Origin: 2-02-FULL-55-14 sp964581115
Lineage (GTDB): Bacteria; Bacteroidota; Ignavibacteria; UBA10030
Assembly (NCBI GenBank): GCA_964581115.1
Contig: CAZOMY010000001.1
Coordinates: forward strand, 390,523 to 454,522
DNA length: 64,000 bases
Reading direction: 5' to 3'
Of this stretch, positions 9,902-18,793 are shown one piece after another. The notes below the pieces were generated by a model. The model made no database searches. It was given only the letters and a program-made list of their open reading frames with translations, and had not been told where the DNA came from. The stretch's first letter is position 1, and each line of letters begins with the position of its first letter. The translations under genes and the position numbers were made by a program.

Positions 9902-12900
9902 TCATGCGCCTTTTCTTAGCTGCACCTTCCACGTGGTCCCGCCCCCGGGCCGGCTCTCGACCTCGAAGGCCGCTCCTATCTCGCCGGCCCTGCGCTCAAT
10001 ATTCGACAATCCGTTGCCCCGTCGTACCCGGTTCCGGTCGAAGCCGCGTCCGTCGTCAGAAATGGCCATGATCAGATGCCCATCGCCTGAGCGAATGATG
10101 ACCCGGGCCCTCGTAGCATTCGAGTGTCGGACGAGGTTTGTCACGATCTCCTTGAAGATGAGCCACAGATTCCGCCGCAGGACGAGGTCAAAGTTTAATG
10201 AGACGGCCTTCTCGATCTGGAGGTCATACCCGATCCCCGCGCTCTCGAACAGGTCCGACGCGTATCGCTCGCACTTGCTCAGGAACGACGGCCAGTCGTC
10301 ATGCTGCGGATCCACGGACCAGATGATGTCGCCGATCATGTCGCGGGCCGAACGAGCGCTCTCGGCAATGAGGTCGAGATAGTGCCTTCGGCGTCCGGCA
10401 TCGCGCCTCCGGTCGGTCCGAACCGCTTCAGCAAATACCAGGATGCTGCTCAGCGTCGAACTGACGTCGTCGTGCAGGTCGCGGGCGATCTTGGCGCGAA
10501 GCCGTTCTTCCCGGACAATGGCCGCAACCCTCAGCCGAATGAGGAGAGCCACCATCATCACCATCCCGAGCACCAGCAATGAACGGAACCACCAGGTCTG
10601 CCACCACGGCGGAAGGACCTTGATCTTCAGCGCGGCTTCATTGATGCCTTCAACACCGTCGTTGTTCGTGCCAACCGCTCTCAGGGTGTATTCACCAGGG
10701 TCGAGGTGCGTGAGCGTCAGCGTTCGACCTTCCATCTCATGCCAACGATCGCTCGACCCCTCCAATCGATACCGGAAACGGTTCATCTCCGGTGCGCGGA
10801 AGTCCAACGAAGCGAACGAGATCCGCAGAATGTTCTCCTGATACGGCAGAGACAGTCCCGCTCGAGCCCACCGGCCCACCGGCCAAAGTGCTGAATCCCC
10901 CATGGAGATGGCGGTAATGATGACCGCGGGGCGATTGGCGTTGATCTGCAGCCGCATCGGGTCAACAACCGTCGCTCCCGTACTGCCGCCAAACACCATC
11001 CTTCCGCCGGAGAGCTTGGACGCGCCTGCCGGTGTGAATTCCTCTCCCGACACACCGTCGGCGGCCGTGAATCGCCGGAAGGAGGCCGTCCGCGGGTCGA
11101 AACGGAGCAGGCCGGTGGAGGATCCGGCCCACCAGGTGCCATCGTCGGCCCTCAGCAACGACCCGAACGCGGTAGGGTGGCCGTCACGGTCAAGATGCGC
11201 AAAGACATGAGTGGTATCGGCAACCGGATCGTGGACCACCAGGCTGTTGACGGTGGCCAGCCAGAGACGGCCGTCAGGATCCTCGGCAAGATCATTCACC
11301 TGCTCGGAGGGGAGCCAGCTCGAATCCTTCACCAGCCGTATGAAGGAGCCGTCGTCAGAGATTCTCAGCGCGCCCCCTTGACTGGTCGCACCCCACACCA
11401 CCCCACGCCGATCCCGGATGATGCGCATGACGAAGTTCTGGGTCGGCGAAGGCGGCACCACATACGGTCTCCATCGTTCCGTCTCCCGGTCGAAGGTGCG
11501 GACTCCACCCATCGCCGTTCCGATCCAGAGGGTGCCCGTCCGATCTTCATTGATGTGCCAGACGAAGTCCGGCAGACCCGTCCGCCCCGGCGCCTGGGGG
11601 AAGGCGTATGATGCCACCCTCGCACCATTCATCCTCAGCAACGCAGATCGGTTTGTGCCCACCCATACCGCCCCCCGGCTGTCTTCGAACACGGCGGTCG
11701 GTCTGGCCTTCGTTGCGCGCAGGTGAGCATTCAAGGGCTCCTGCGCCGACACCCGGCGAAGTCGCTCGATGTCCAAGGCGTCCACTCCGTGAGGTGTGGC
11801 AAACCACGCCTTGCCGTCGGATCCCGCGGCAAGCGCAACGACATTGCGATGGCTCAGCGACCACGGTGTGCGGGGGTACGCCGTGAGTCGTATGAAGCGC
11901 GCCTTGGCCACCTCGGCGCGATTCAGCCATCCCGTCTGAGTGCCGACCCAGAGAACGCCCGACCTGTCGACGCAGAGCGTTGAAGGATCATCCGCGCTGA
12001 TCGAGGACGGATCGGCGTCGTCATGGCGGTACGTTTCCTGGACGGTGCCGGCCGCACTCAGCCGATAGAGACCTCCGTGCGTTGCGACCCAGAATGACCC
12101 GTCTGGATCCTCGACCACGTCAAGAATGGAGGCGTTGGGTCCGCCGTCGGAAGCCCATTCATATCGGTTCGTGCGTCCCGTCGTCGGATCGTACGAGCGC
12201 AATCCCCAGCTCGAGCAGAACCAGAGGCGGCCCAAACGATCCTCGTAGATCTTCCGAACGAACGGCGAGGCCAGATACTCTGCGGAGGCGATCAACTCAG
12301 GCTGTTGGGCTCCGGGCTTAAGCCTCAGCACACCCGAGGACGTCCCTGCCCAGACAGTCCCCCGCCGGTCCTCCATCGTGTGGAGAACGATCGGAGCTCT
12401 TGGGTCGCCATAGTGTTGGAACCGTCCGGTTGCGGGGTCGAGCCGATGGAATCCGTTGATGGTCGAGATCCATAAGTGCCGCCCCCTGCCCGAAGTGATG
12501 GATGTCACACCGGAAGACGAGAGGCTGGTGGTGTCGCCCTCGACGGGGGCGAAGAACCGGACCACCTCGCCTTCGGGATCGACCCGCGCGAGTCCGGCGG
12601 TGTAAGTGCCGGCCCAGATAACCCCGCTTCGGTCAACGTGAACCGCCAGGACCGGCATGGCTTGCAGTCGTCCGACGGATGAGGGTGCACCGCGCAGGAA
12701 GGTGAAGCTGTATCCGTCAAACTTTTGCAGCCCTCCGCCGCTGGCGACCCAGATGAAGCCTGTAGAATCCTGAGATACCCCATAGATCCAGCTCGATGCC
12801 GGCTTCTGGTCGGACGAATACCTGGCAAATGTCAACCTCTGACCGAACATCTGCCCGCTCGCGAACAGCATGATCGCAAGGACAAAACGTCCGCAGTCCG

Positions 12901-12940
12901 ATAGACGGGCTCGGCCGGCGGACCACATAAACAAGCTCAT
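9902..12940 (-). CDS. Hybrid-type sensor: beta-propeller/Y_Y_Y periplasmic domain fused to HisKA_3 histidine kinase
   Basis: Sensor histidine kinase of about 1012 residues. A signal or anchor segment near residues 15-35 precedes a long periplasmic region of two-component propeller repeats (recurrent patterns such as SQDSTGFIWVAS, DRSGVIWAGT, DRLGRLWF), expected to form two seven-bladed propellers. A Y_Y_Y domain lies at about 693-770 and one transmembrane helix at about 783-805 (RSLLVLGMVMMVALLI). The cytoplasmic kinase has the HisKA_3 box ARDLHDDVSSTLSS (His near 822) and an HATPase_c domain with DDGRGFD and GNGLSNIERR. The ATG at 12940 is used because it overlaps the ridA stop (TGATG), suggesting translational coupling. 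The architecture resembles polysaccharide-sensing systems of Bacteroidota, but it lacks the fused receiver and AraC domain of those hybrids. The ligand is unknown. Confidence 0.9.
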   Translation of the reverse strand: MSLFMWSAGRARLSDCGRFVLAIMLFASGQMFGQRLTFARYSSDQKPASSWIYGVSQDSTGFIWVASGGGLQKFDGYSFTFLRGAPSSVGRLQAMPVLAVHVDRSGVIWAGTYTAGLARVDPEGEVVRFFAPVEGDTTSLSSSGVTSITSGRGRHLWISTINGFHRLDPATGRFQHYGDPRAPIVLHTMEDRRGTVWAGTSSGVLRLKPGAQQPELIASAEYLASPFVRKIYEDRLGRLWFCSSWGLRSYDPTTGRTNRYEWASDGGPNASILDVVEDPDGSFWVATHGGLYRLSAAGTVQETYRHDDADPSSISADDPSTLCVDRSGVLWVGTQTGWLNRAEVAKARFIRLTAYPRTPWSLSHRNVVALAAGSDGKAWFATPHGVDALDIERLRRVSAQEPLNAHLRATKARPTAVFEDSRGAVWVGTNRSALLRMNGARVASYAFPQAPGRTGLPDFVWHINEDRTGTLWIGTAMGGVRTFDRETERWRPYVVPPSPTQNFVMRIIRDRRGVVWGATSQGGALRISDDGSFIRLVKDSSWLPSEQVNDLAEDPDGRLWLATVNSLVVHDPVADTTHVFAHLDRDGHPTAFGSLLRADDGTWWAGSSTGLLRFDPRTASFRRFTAADGVSGEEFTPAGASKLSGGRMVFGGSTGATVVDPMRLQINANRPAVIITAISMGDSALWPVGRWARAGLSLPYQENILRISFASLDFRAPEMNRFRYRLEGSSDRWHEMEGRTLTLTHLDPGEYTLRAVGTNNDGVEGINEAALKIKVLPPWWQTWWFRSLLVLGMVMMVALLIRLRVAAIVREERLRAKIARDLHDDVSSTLSSILVFAEAVRTDRRRDAGRRRHYLDLIAESARSARDMIGDIIWSVDPQHDDWPSFLSKCERYASDLFESAGIGYDLQIEKAVSLNFDLVLRRNLWLIFKEIVTNLVRHSNATRARVIIRSGDGHLIMAISDDGRGFDRNRVRRGNGLSNIERRAGEIGAAFEVESRPGGGTTWKVQLRKGA

Positions 12941-13320
12941 CACGACACCGAGGCGATCGCCTGGATCTCCACGAGACATCCGGGCTTGAGTTCGTGGACG
13001 GGGATGATCGCACGGGCGGGCTTGTGATCGCCAAGGAGGCGGGCAAAGGCCTGATCGACCGATCCCCAGTGCATCCGGCCCGTCACATAGATGGTCACCG
13101 ACAGCAGACGATCGAGACTGCTTCCAGACGCCTTGAGGATGGCCTCCACGTTGCGCAGCGTCTGTTCCGTTTGCGCATCGGCGTTCGTTCCCACCACCTC
13201 CCCCGTAGCAGGATTGATCGGAAGCTGGCCTGCGACATAGACGAGGGCATCATGAACGATCGCTTGCGAATAGTGCCCTGAAGGCTTTGGAGCATCAGAT
13301 GTCGTGATCGTTCGCATCAT
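12940..13320 (-). CDS. ridA: RidA family enamine/imine deaminase
   Basis: Small cytosolic protein of 126 residues, the usual RidA length. RidA hydrolyses reactive 2-aminoacrylate-type enamines made by PLP enzymes. Visible hallmarks are GHYSQAIVH near the N-terminus, VYVAGQLPINPATG, and the C-terminal signature PARAIIPVHELKPGCLVEI, whose arginine corresponds to the substrate-binding arginine of the family. The start at 13320 (or 13317, tandem ATGs) is supported by GAAGGA a few bases upstream; the open frame continues further upstream but that part looks non-coding. Its stop overlaps the start of the sensor kinase gene, so enzyme, kinase and regulator appear to form one transcription unit. Confidence 0.92.
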   Translation of the reverse strand: MMRTITTSDAPKPSGHYSQAIVHDALVYVAGQLPINPATGEVVGTNADAQTEQTLRNVEAILKASGSSLDRLLSVTIYVTGRMHWGSVDQAFARLLGDHKPARAIIPVHELKPGCLVEIQAIASVS

Positions 13321-13468
13321 GGGTCCTTCGAGATTTATGTGCATATTGTTGATGATCTGAAAGGTATTGGTAATGAGGGATGGGGTCAATGGGAAGACGT
13401 CAGCATGGGGCATGGAGCGAGGGGCACGGGAGTTGGGATTTGGGGATTGGGACTTGTTTCGTGTTTCG

Positions 13469-13524
13469 CCCCCTCGACTCCTCCTCGACTCGGACCTTCG
13501 GTCCTCGCTCGGAGTCGCTCGGGG
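13469..13524. repeat. Nested inverted repeat between divergent ridA and ABC-F gene
   Basis: An outer arm of about 13 nt (CCCCCTCGACTCC against GGAGTCGCTCGGGG, imperfect) encloses an inner GGACC-TTC-GGTCC hairpin. It sits in the 231-bp divergent intergenic region, 28 bp before the ABC-F start. It may be an mRNA leader structure or a member of the intergenic palindromes seen elsewhere in this scaffold. The rest of 13321-13551 is G-rich and shows no gene. Confidence 0.4.
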
Positions 13525-13551
13525 CATGATTTCGAAATTCGGATTTGACTC

Positions 13552-15528
13552 ATGATTTCCATTGAACGCCTCACCGTCGACCTTGGGGTCCGGACGCTTT
13601 TTGAGAACGTCTCGTTCCTCATCCGTCCGCACGACCGCATTGGATTGATCGGTGCGAACGGAAGCGGCAAGACGACGCTACTGCGCGTGCTGGCCGGCGA
13701 CCGGGAGCCCTCTCGGGGCGCCGTGCGGAAAGCAAACTACGTCTCCGTCGGCTACCTGCCGCAGGAAGGCGTCCCCGTTCTTGGACGGACGCTGCTCGAC
13801 GAAGGGATGACGGCCTTCGAGGATGTGTTGGCGCTCCAGGCACGGGTCGATCAAGCGATGAAAGATCTGTCGACCTTGAACAGCGACTCTCCCGAGCATG
13901 GCGAACAACTCGAGCTGCTTGGTGAGCTTCAGCATCGATTGGAGGAGAGCGACGTCTATCGTATCCAGTCAAAGGTCGAGAAGGTCCTGATGGGCTTGGG
14001 CTTCGCGACCCGCGACCTGGGCCGGAGCACGTCGGAGTTTTCCGGCGGCTGGCAAATGCGTATCGCGCTGGCCAAGCTGCTGCTCCGGTCCCCTTCCCTG
14101 CTGATGCTCGATGAGCCGACCAACCACCTGGATTCCGAGTCGATCGCCTGGTTGGAAGACTACCTGCGGTCGTACGACGGAGCCGTGATGATCGTGTCGC
14201 ACGACACCGTTTTCCTCGACCGGGTGACCTCTCGCACGCTTGCGCTCGACCGGAATGAGATCGAGGATTATCCCGGCTCGTTCAGCGCGTACGTGGACTT
14301 TGCGGAGACCCGACGCGAGCAACTGGAACGGGAATGGAAGAACCAACAGGAAAGCATCAAGCGAACGGAACGCTTCATCGAAAGATTCCGATACAAGGCC
14401 ACGAAGGCACGCCAGGTGCAAAGTCGAGTCAAGCAACTGGCCAAGGTGGAGCGTATCGAGCTTGAGAACGACGCCGAGGAGATCGCATTCCGATTCCCTG
14501 ATCCGCTCCCCAGCGGCAAGGTCCTCGTGACACTGCGAGACGTCTCCAAGTCATACGGTCCGTTGCGCGTGCTCGAGAAGGTCAATGTCACCGTGGCCCG
14601 GGGAGACCGCATCGCGGTCGTCGGTCCGAACGGAGCCGGCAAGTCGACCCTCATTCGCATCCTGGCCGGCGTCGAATCCTACGACGACGGCGAACGGATA
14701 CCCGGTCACGATCTGACCCCCTCCTATTACGCGCAACACCAGGCCGACGAGCTGTCGCCCGGGTCCGATGTGATCGGTGTCGTCGATGCCGTCGCCCACG
14801 GAGAGGTCCGAAAGCGCCTTCGGTCCATCCTCGGCTCATTCCTGTTCCATGGGGACGATGTGTTCAAGCCCGTGTCGGTCCTGTCCGGAGGAGAGAAAAG
14901 CCGATTGGCCCTCGCGCGTATGCTGCTCCGTCCGGCCAACCTCCTGGTCATGGACGAGCCGACAAACCACCTCGACATCCGGTCCAAAGCGGTTTTGCAG
15001 GATGCCCTTGCCTCCTATGAGGGCACGACGATCATTGTCTCACACGATCGGGGCTTCCTGGAGCCGATCGTCAACCGTATTCTCGAAGTGACGCCCGGAC
15101 ACATCCGGCTCCTGCACGAATCGATCAGCGAATACTTCACACGAAGGGAAGCGGAGCGAAAGGTCGAGGTTGACAGAAGCAAGGCCTCATCTCCGGCAGG
15201 ACGCGGTCTGCCCGAGAAGGAGCGACGTCGCAAGATCGCCGAGATCCGTCAGGAAAAGAGCCGGACCCTGGCGCCGCATCGCAAGCGGCTTGAGGAGATC
15301 GAAACATCCATAGAGTCTCTGGAACACGAGATCGGATCGCTCGAACACTCGCTGGCCGACCCGGCCTTCTACCAGACCGGCGACGGCGGGAAGACGGCCG
15401 GCCTTGAGCTCAGGTCAAAGCGAGCGTTGTTGGAAGAGCGGCTGGCAGAATGGGAGACGCTCGGGAAAGAGATCGCCTGGATCGAGGAGCGGTTCGACAA
15501 GCAGATCCGTGAAGTGGAAGGGCTGTGA
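13552..15528 (+). CDS. ABC-F family ribosome-associated ATPase (Uup/EttA-like)
   Basis: Cytosolic protein of 658 residues with two ABC ATPase domains and no transmembrane segments, the ABC-F layout. These proteins bind the ribosomal E-site and rescue or protect translating ribosomes. Domain 1 has Walker A GANGSGKTT (about 35-43), signature SGGWQMRIALAK and Walker B LLMLDEPTNHLD. A charged linker (about 240-310, RREQLEREWKNQQESIKR) is the P-site tRNA interaction motif region. Domain 2 has GPNGAGKST (about 362-370), LSGGEKSRLALAR and LLVMDEPTNHLD. A C-terminal extension (about 540-658) is predicted coiled coil, as in Uup. No Shine-Dalgarno site precedes the ATG. Whether it gives antibiotic protection or is housekeeping cannot be decided from the sequence. 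Confidence 0.93.
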   Translation: MISIERLTVDLGVRTLFENVSFLIRPHDRIGLIGANGSGKTTLLRVLAGDREPSRGAVRKANYVSVGYLPQEGVPVLGRTLLDEGMTAFEDVLALQARVDQAMKDLSTLNSDSPEHGEQLELLGELQHRLEESDVYRIQSKVEKVLMGLGFATRDLGRSTSEFSGGWQMRIALAKLLLRSPSLLMLDEPTNHLDSESIAWLEDYLRSYDGAVMIVSHDTVFLDRVTSRTLALDRNEIEDYPGSFSAYVDFAETRREQLEREWKNQQESIKRTERFIERFRYKATKARQVQSRVKQLAKVERIELENDAEEIAFRFPDPLPSGKVLVTLRDVSKSYGPLRVLEKVNVTVARGDRIAVVGPNGAGKSTLIRILAGVESYDDGERIPGHDLTPSYYAQHQADELSPGSDVIGVVDAVAHGEVRKRLRSILGSFLFHGDDVFKPVSVLSGGEKSRLALARMLLRPANLLVMDEPTNHLDIRSKAVLQDALASYEGTTIIVSHDRGFLEPIVNRILEVTPGHIRLLHESISEYFTRREAERKVEVDRSKASSPAGRGLPEKERRRKIAEIRQEKSRTLAPHRKRLEEIETSIESLEHEIGSLEHSLADPAFYQTGDGGKTAGLELRSKRALLEERLAEWETLGKEIAWIEERFDKQIREVEGL

Positions 15529-15629
15529 AGAAGCGGGAACGCTGATGACGCTGAAAGAAGGGATTGGCGCAGATCGTTGGTCAGCGACCATCTCTTCTTT
15601 TCGTGCACTCCCTCGTTCCCGCTTTTCTT
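15528..15629. terminator. Bidirectional terminator-like inverted repeat between convergent genes
   Basis: Arms AAGAAGCGGGAACG (15528-15541) and CGTTCCCGCTTTTCTT (15614-15629) are complementary over about 14 bp. They lie between the convergent ABC-F gene and the gene ending at 15634, and the right arm carries a T-rich tail. The left arm continues into CTGATGACGCTGAA, which recurs in diverged form near 62971-63002. Confidence 0.55.
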
Positions 15630-15633
15630 GCAA

Positions 15634-16347
15634 CTATTGGAAGACCTTGTCCAGGTCCTCGTACCGGCTGTGCATCTCTTCAATGAGAGGGGTCAGCGTT
15701 TCGATCGTCCCGTTTGGAACCGCCTTGTGCAAAGCGGCGACAGCAGCGGCCAACGCCGTCCTCCTCTTCTCGAACTCCGCGGCCTTCTCCTTGTGTCGCG
15801 CCGGCAGCACTGCCGCCGAGAGCTTGTCCATCGATGTTTTCAACTCCTCGACAAGCAAGCGGATCCGCTGGATGTCCTTCTCCGGCAAGGCATAGTGATA
15901 GAGAAGGTAAAGCGAGCCGTGGAAATCGTCGATCTCTTTGAGCGCCGGGCGGATCGTCCTCACCAGCACTTCGTACTGCATGTGCAGTCTCTCAGCGGCG
16001 GCCAGTAGCTTTTCCTTGTCGACCGGCGAGGCAGCGGCCCTGTATTCCACGACGATCTCCTGCAGTCGCTTCACATTCTCCCTCCACTTTCCTTCCCGCT
16101 CATGCAGGATGGCCGGTAATGTGGCCTTCGCAACGGCCTCCGCCCCTTGCTCCACCTCAGGCAGGACCTTCGCGAGCATGTCGGTGTCCTTATTTGGCCA
16201 GGCGGTGTGCCAGATCTGAGCGATCACCTCGTGAAAATCCGTCAGCGCCTGCACTTCGGCCTTTGCTTCGGCCGGACGGTCTGTCTTGGCAGTCTGTGCG
16301 AACGTCGCAGGAACGACGAGCAACATGAGCCACATCAAGTTCTTCAT
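15634..16347 (-). CDS. Exported helical protein with internal tandem duplication, function unknown
   Basis: 237-residue protein with a clear signal peptide (KNLMWLMLLVVPATFAQ). The ATG at 16347 is chosen because AAGAGG lies 6 nt upstream and the signal peptide starts there. The mature part is almost all alpha-helical and consists of two homologous halves: about 38-130, starting LTDFHEVIAQIWHTAWPNKD, and about 135-235, starting EIDDFHGSLYLLYHYALPEKD. Both carry a DFH, a second histidine 8-9 residues on, and a P-x-KD turn. They also share a helix-ending LPA motif, an E-K-R-rich helix and a final MQYE/HSRYEDL segment. The paired histidines could bind a metal or haem, as in periplasmic four-helix bundles, but no CxxCH is present. 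I do not recognise the family. Confidence 0.85.
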   Translation of the reverse strand: MKNLMWLMLLVVPATFAQTAKTDRPAEAKAEVQALTDFHEVIAQIWHTAWPNKDTDMLAKVLPEVEQGAEAVAKATLPAILHEREGKWRENVKRLQEIVVEYRAAASPVDKEKLLAAAERLHMQYEVLVRTIRPALKEIDDFHGSLYLLYHYALPEKDIQRIRLLVEELKTSMDKLSAAVLPARHKEKAAEFEKRRTALAAAVAALHKAVPNGTIETLTPLIEEMHSRYEDLDKVFQ

Positions 16348-16498
16348 GGTAACCTCTTCGCGAATGATGAGGGGCCCTCTCAACGATCCTCCTGGGATCG
16401 GATCAAGCCACGAACACGCACAAGATGCACAAGCAGTGGGATCGATGACCTCTGTGCTTCTTGAGGGTCGTTCGTTGAGATACTGTTTCTCTGCACAA

Positions 16499-18712
16499 CT
16501 ATCGAACAATAATGAGCTTCTGCACCTGGTCCCAAGCCGGAGTGGAAATGCGGACGACATAGAATCCAGCCGGCACGCGAAGCGGCGACAGCAGGGCTGC
16601 ACGCTTGCCGCCGAGCGAACCGACAAACGTTGACCGGTGGACCTCCCGGCCGAGAAGATCATAAAGAACGATGACGGCTTTCCCTTCGAAGGCCGGCAGG
16701 TCGATCGAAAGCGATCCTCCCGACGCCAAAGGATTCGGGTGCATCAAAACGATCGGCCGTTCGGAAGAAGCACCGTTCCCTTCGACAAAGGTTGCCGATC
16801 CGCTGAAGTAGCGTTCAGCTGCCTCAACCGATCGCGCTCCGATGACCATGCCGATCTTCCGCCCCGGGATGTCATCCATCGGAGGATGGATGCCGCCCCA
16901 GATCCGCGACAGAGCCGACTGCGAAGCCGCGTCGCGGTACGTGGCCCATTGGAGCGTCACATCGACGCTTGGACCTTCTTCGAAGACCAGGTATTCGTTC
17001 TTCCGCGCATGGAACGTTCCCATCCCTCCAGGAAAGTATTCGTCCCCGGTCACGGCGGTGAGCACCTCGGCAGCGGCGCGCGAGTACGTTGAGTGACCCG
17101 AAACGTAGCCGCCGAACGGCGGCGTGACGAACGACGGACGTTGGTACGGCCACCAGTTCTCGGCCAGGATCCAGCCGACTCCGGCGATCTGAGTATTGGG
17201 ATCGGCAATGTAGAGCGGACCTCGCCACGTGCGGAGCTTGATCTTCCCAACATGCTCATTCGAGGCACCGGCCAGGGAGTCTCCCTCATCGACGAGTTCG
17301 ATATGACCGGGGATGAGCGGAATGCCACCAGGATGAAAGCGCGCCTTGGTGCTGTCGGTACTTTGCCCTAGATGCGCCATGTACCGGATCGCTGACAGGG
17401 GCCTGATACCGTCATACCAACCTTTGAGCCCCCATACCGTGACGGCCACATCATGCATCGCACCGCCGAGAGCAAGATACGATTTCACATCCCACTCGAG
17501 CTTTTCCAGTACCGGACCAGCACCGCCCCAGCGCCGTTCGAACGACGGCTGGTCGCAGGCGTAATTGAGGATGGTGAACCAATGCCCGGGCGGCGTCTCG
17601 GAATCGGGTCCGTCGGCCCAGAACTCGGCGAGAACGCGGGCAAAGTCCGCTCGCGGGACAACATTCGGTGCGTATGGCATTCCCGTTCTGGGATTGACCG
17701 AATGGCCCTGGCCGATCTCACCTCCTTCAAGGAGGCGATAGAACGTACGATACTCTTGGACCGTCGATGGGAGGGTCGGGCTGCTCCCCATGGCTCCCGG
17801 AGAGATGTCCCACATGACACTGTCGCCCGGGTCATGATGCCCTTGCCAGATGCTGACCAGCGCAAAGCCCCATTTGTATTCTTCGGAAAGGCCTCCGACT
17901 GTCAAGGTATTCAGCTGTGGCGGCGGGCCGGGGTCATGATAGACAGGATAGACGTGTCCGTCGCGAATGCGGTCGACCCGGTCGGCGGCGGAGAGCGCAA
18001 ACGGCGTCACCCTTCCCCACTCCGCTCCCAGGAACGGCGGCGTACTGACGGGGATCTGGTTGCCTGACTGATCGATGAACGTGCCGACCGTGATCGGCTG
18101 CCATCGGTTGGGTTCCGAAAGAAGTGGATTGCCCGGGACCATTGGGTTGATGGGGAGGTTCACCGGAGCGTAGAACAGGTTTGCATAGCCACCCGACTCA
18201 TTCGCTCCATCCTGCAATCCGAACGTGATCACCGATTGAGCGATGTAGTTTCCCAATGCGGCCGCGGAGCCTCCTTCATACCCTGTGGAGACGAAGGACG
18301 TATCATAGCCCAGCGTGACCATCAACGAATCGAATCGGCGCATCGCCGACAGCGCACCGGGAGAATACTGGAACCGATGCTTTAAGAGTCGATATGCCGC
18401 GAAGCTTACGGCTTCATTGGTCGCGGTCGCGGCATCGGAAGGTGCTGGGAAGCCCGAGAAGGCAATCGCATGACCGCCGACCGATCGACCGAGGAAAAAG
18501 GTCTGCGCCGGAGGATGCATGACGGCCCACGCATCATACATGACGGCGGACAAGTGGAAGAGGTTGCGGGCGTGGACGTTCGGCCGGGCGAAATCGCGCC
18601 TGATCGCAGCGAGGGCGGCTTCGTTCCAAAGACGGGCCACTGACGACTGTGCCGCCAGTTCAGCGACCAGGATCGCCGGCGCGAGGTAGGTCCAACGGAG
18701 TAGGCGAAGCAT
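16499..18712 (-). CDS. Secreted vanadium-dependent haloperoxidase/PAP2-type enzyme with type IX sorting domain
   Basis: 737-residue exported protein with an N-terminal signal (LLRWTYLAPAILVAELAAQ). The core contains the vanadate/phosphate pocket of the vanadium haloperoxidase and PAP2 phosphatase fold: KGWYDGIRP (K-x6-RP, about 428), SGHSTYSRAA (about 540), and SRIWGGIHPPMDD (about 600, arginine and histidine ligands). All expected ligand residues are therefore present. The last 80 residues are a type IX sorting domain (HPNPLASGG, VIVLYDLLGREVH, ending KLIIVR), so the enzyme is likely on the cell surface or released. Haloperoxidase versus acid phosphatase activity cannot be told from sequence. 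The neighbouring genes also encode exported proteins. A sigma70-like promoter candidate lies 36 bp upstream. Confidence 0.9.
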   Translation of the reverse strand: MLRLLRWTYLAPAILVAELAAQSSVARLWNEAALAAIRRDFARPNVHARNLFHLSAVMYDAWAVMHPPAQTFFLGRSVGGHAIAFSGFPAPSDAATATNEAVSFAAYRLLKHRFQYSPGALSAMRRFDSLMVTLGYDTSFVSTGYEGGSAAALGNYIAQSVITFGLQDGANESGGYANLFYAPVNLPINPMVPGNPLLSEPNRWQPITVGTFIDQSGNQIPVSTPPFLGAEWGRVTPFALSAADRVDRIRDGHVYPVYHDPGPPPQLNTLTVGGLSEEYKWGFALVSIWQGHHDPGDSVMWDISPGAMGSSPTLPSTVQEYRTFYRLLEGGEIGQGHSVNPRTGMPYAPNVVPRADFARVLAEFWADGPDSETPPGHWFTILNYACDQPSFERRWGGAGPVLEKLEWDVKSYLALGGAMHDVAVTVWGLKGWYDGIRPLSAIRYMAHLGQSTDSTKARFHPGGIPLIPGHIELVDEGDSLAGASNEHVGKIKLRTWRGPLYIADPNTQIAGVGWILAENWWPYQRPSFVTPPFGGYVSGHSTYSRAAAEVLTAVTGDEYFPGGMGTFHARKNEYLVFEEGPSVDVTLQWATYRDAASQSALSRIWGGIHPPMDDIPGRKIGMVIGARSVEAAERYFSGSATFVEGNGASSERPIVLMHPNPLASGGSLSIDLPAFEGKAVIVLYDLLGREVHRSTFVGSLGGKRAALLSPLRVPAGFYVVRISTPAWDQVQKLIIVR

Positions 18713-18747
18713 GGGGCGTGCGAACGAACCAGACCGATCGCACGCTT

Positions 18748-18776
18748 ATCTTACAAGGATTGTGCCTCGAAAGCAA
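18748..18776 (-). promoter_or_regulatory. Candidate sigma70-type promoter for the haloperoxidase-like gene
   Basis: Read on the minus strand, TTGCTT (18771-18776) and TAAGAT (18748-18753) are separated by 17 bp, 35-64 bp upstream of the ATG at 18712. Spacing and hexamers resemble a housekeeping promoter. A single-site match like this is weak evidence. Confidence 0.3.
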
Positions 18777-18793
18777 AACCGGCAGGGTGGCCG

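Noticed and set aside
9902..12940. Hybrid two-component system with fused receiver and AraC domain
   Set aside because: The protein ends after the HATPase domain; the response regulator is a separate gene.
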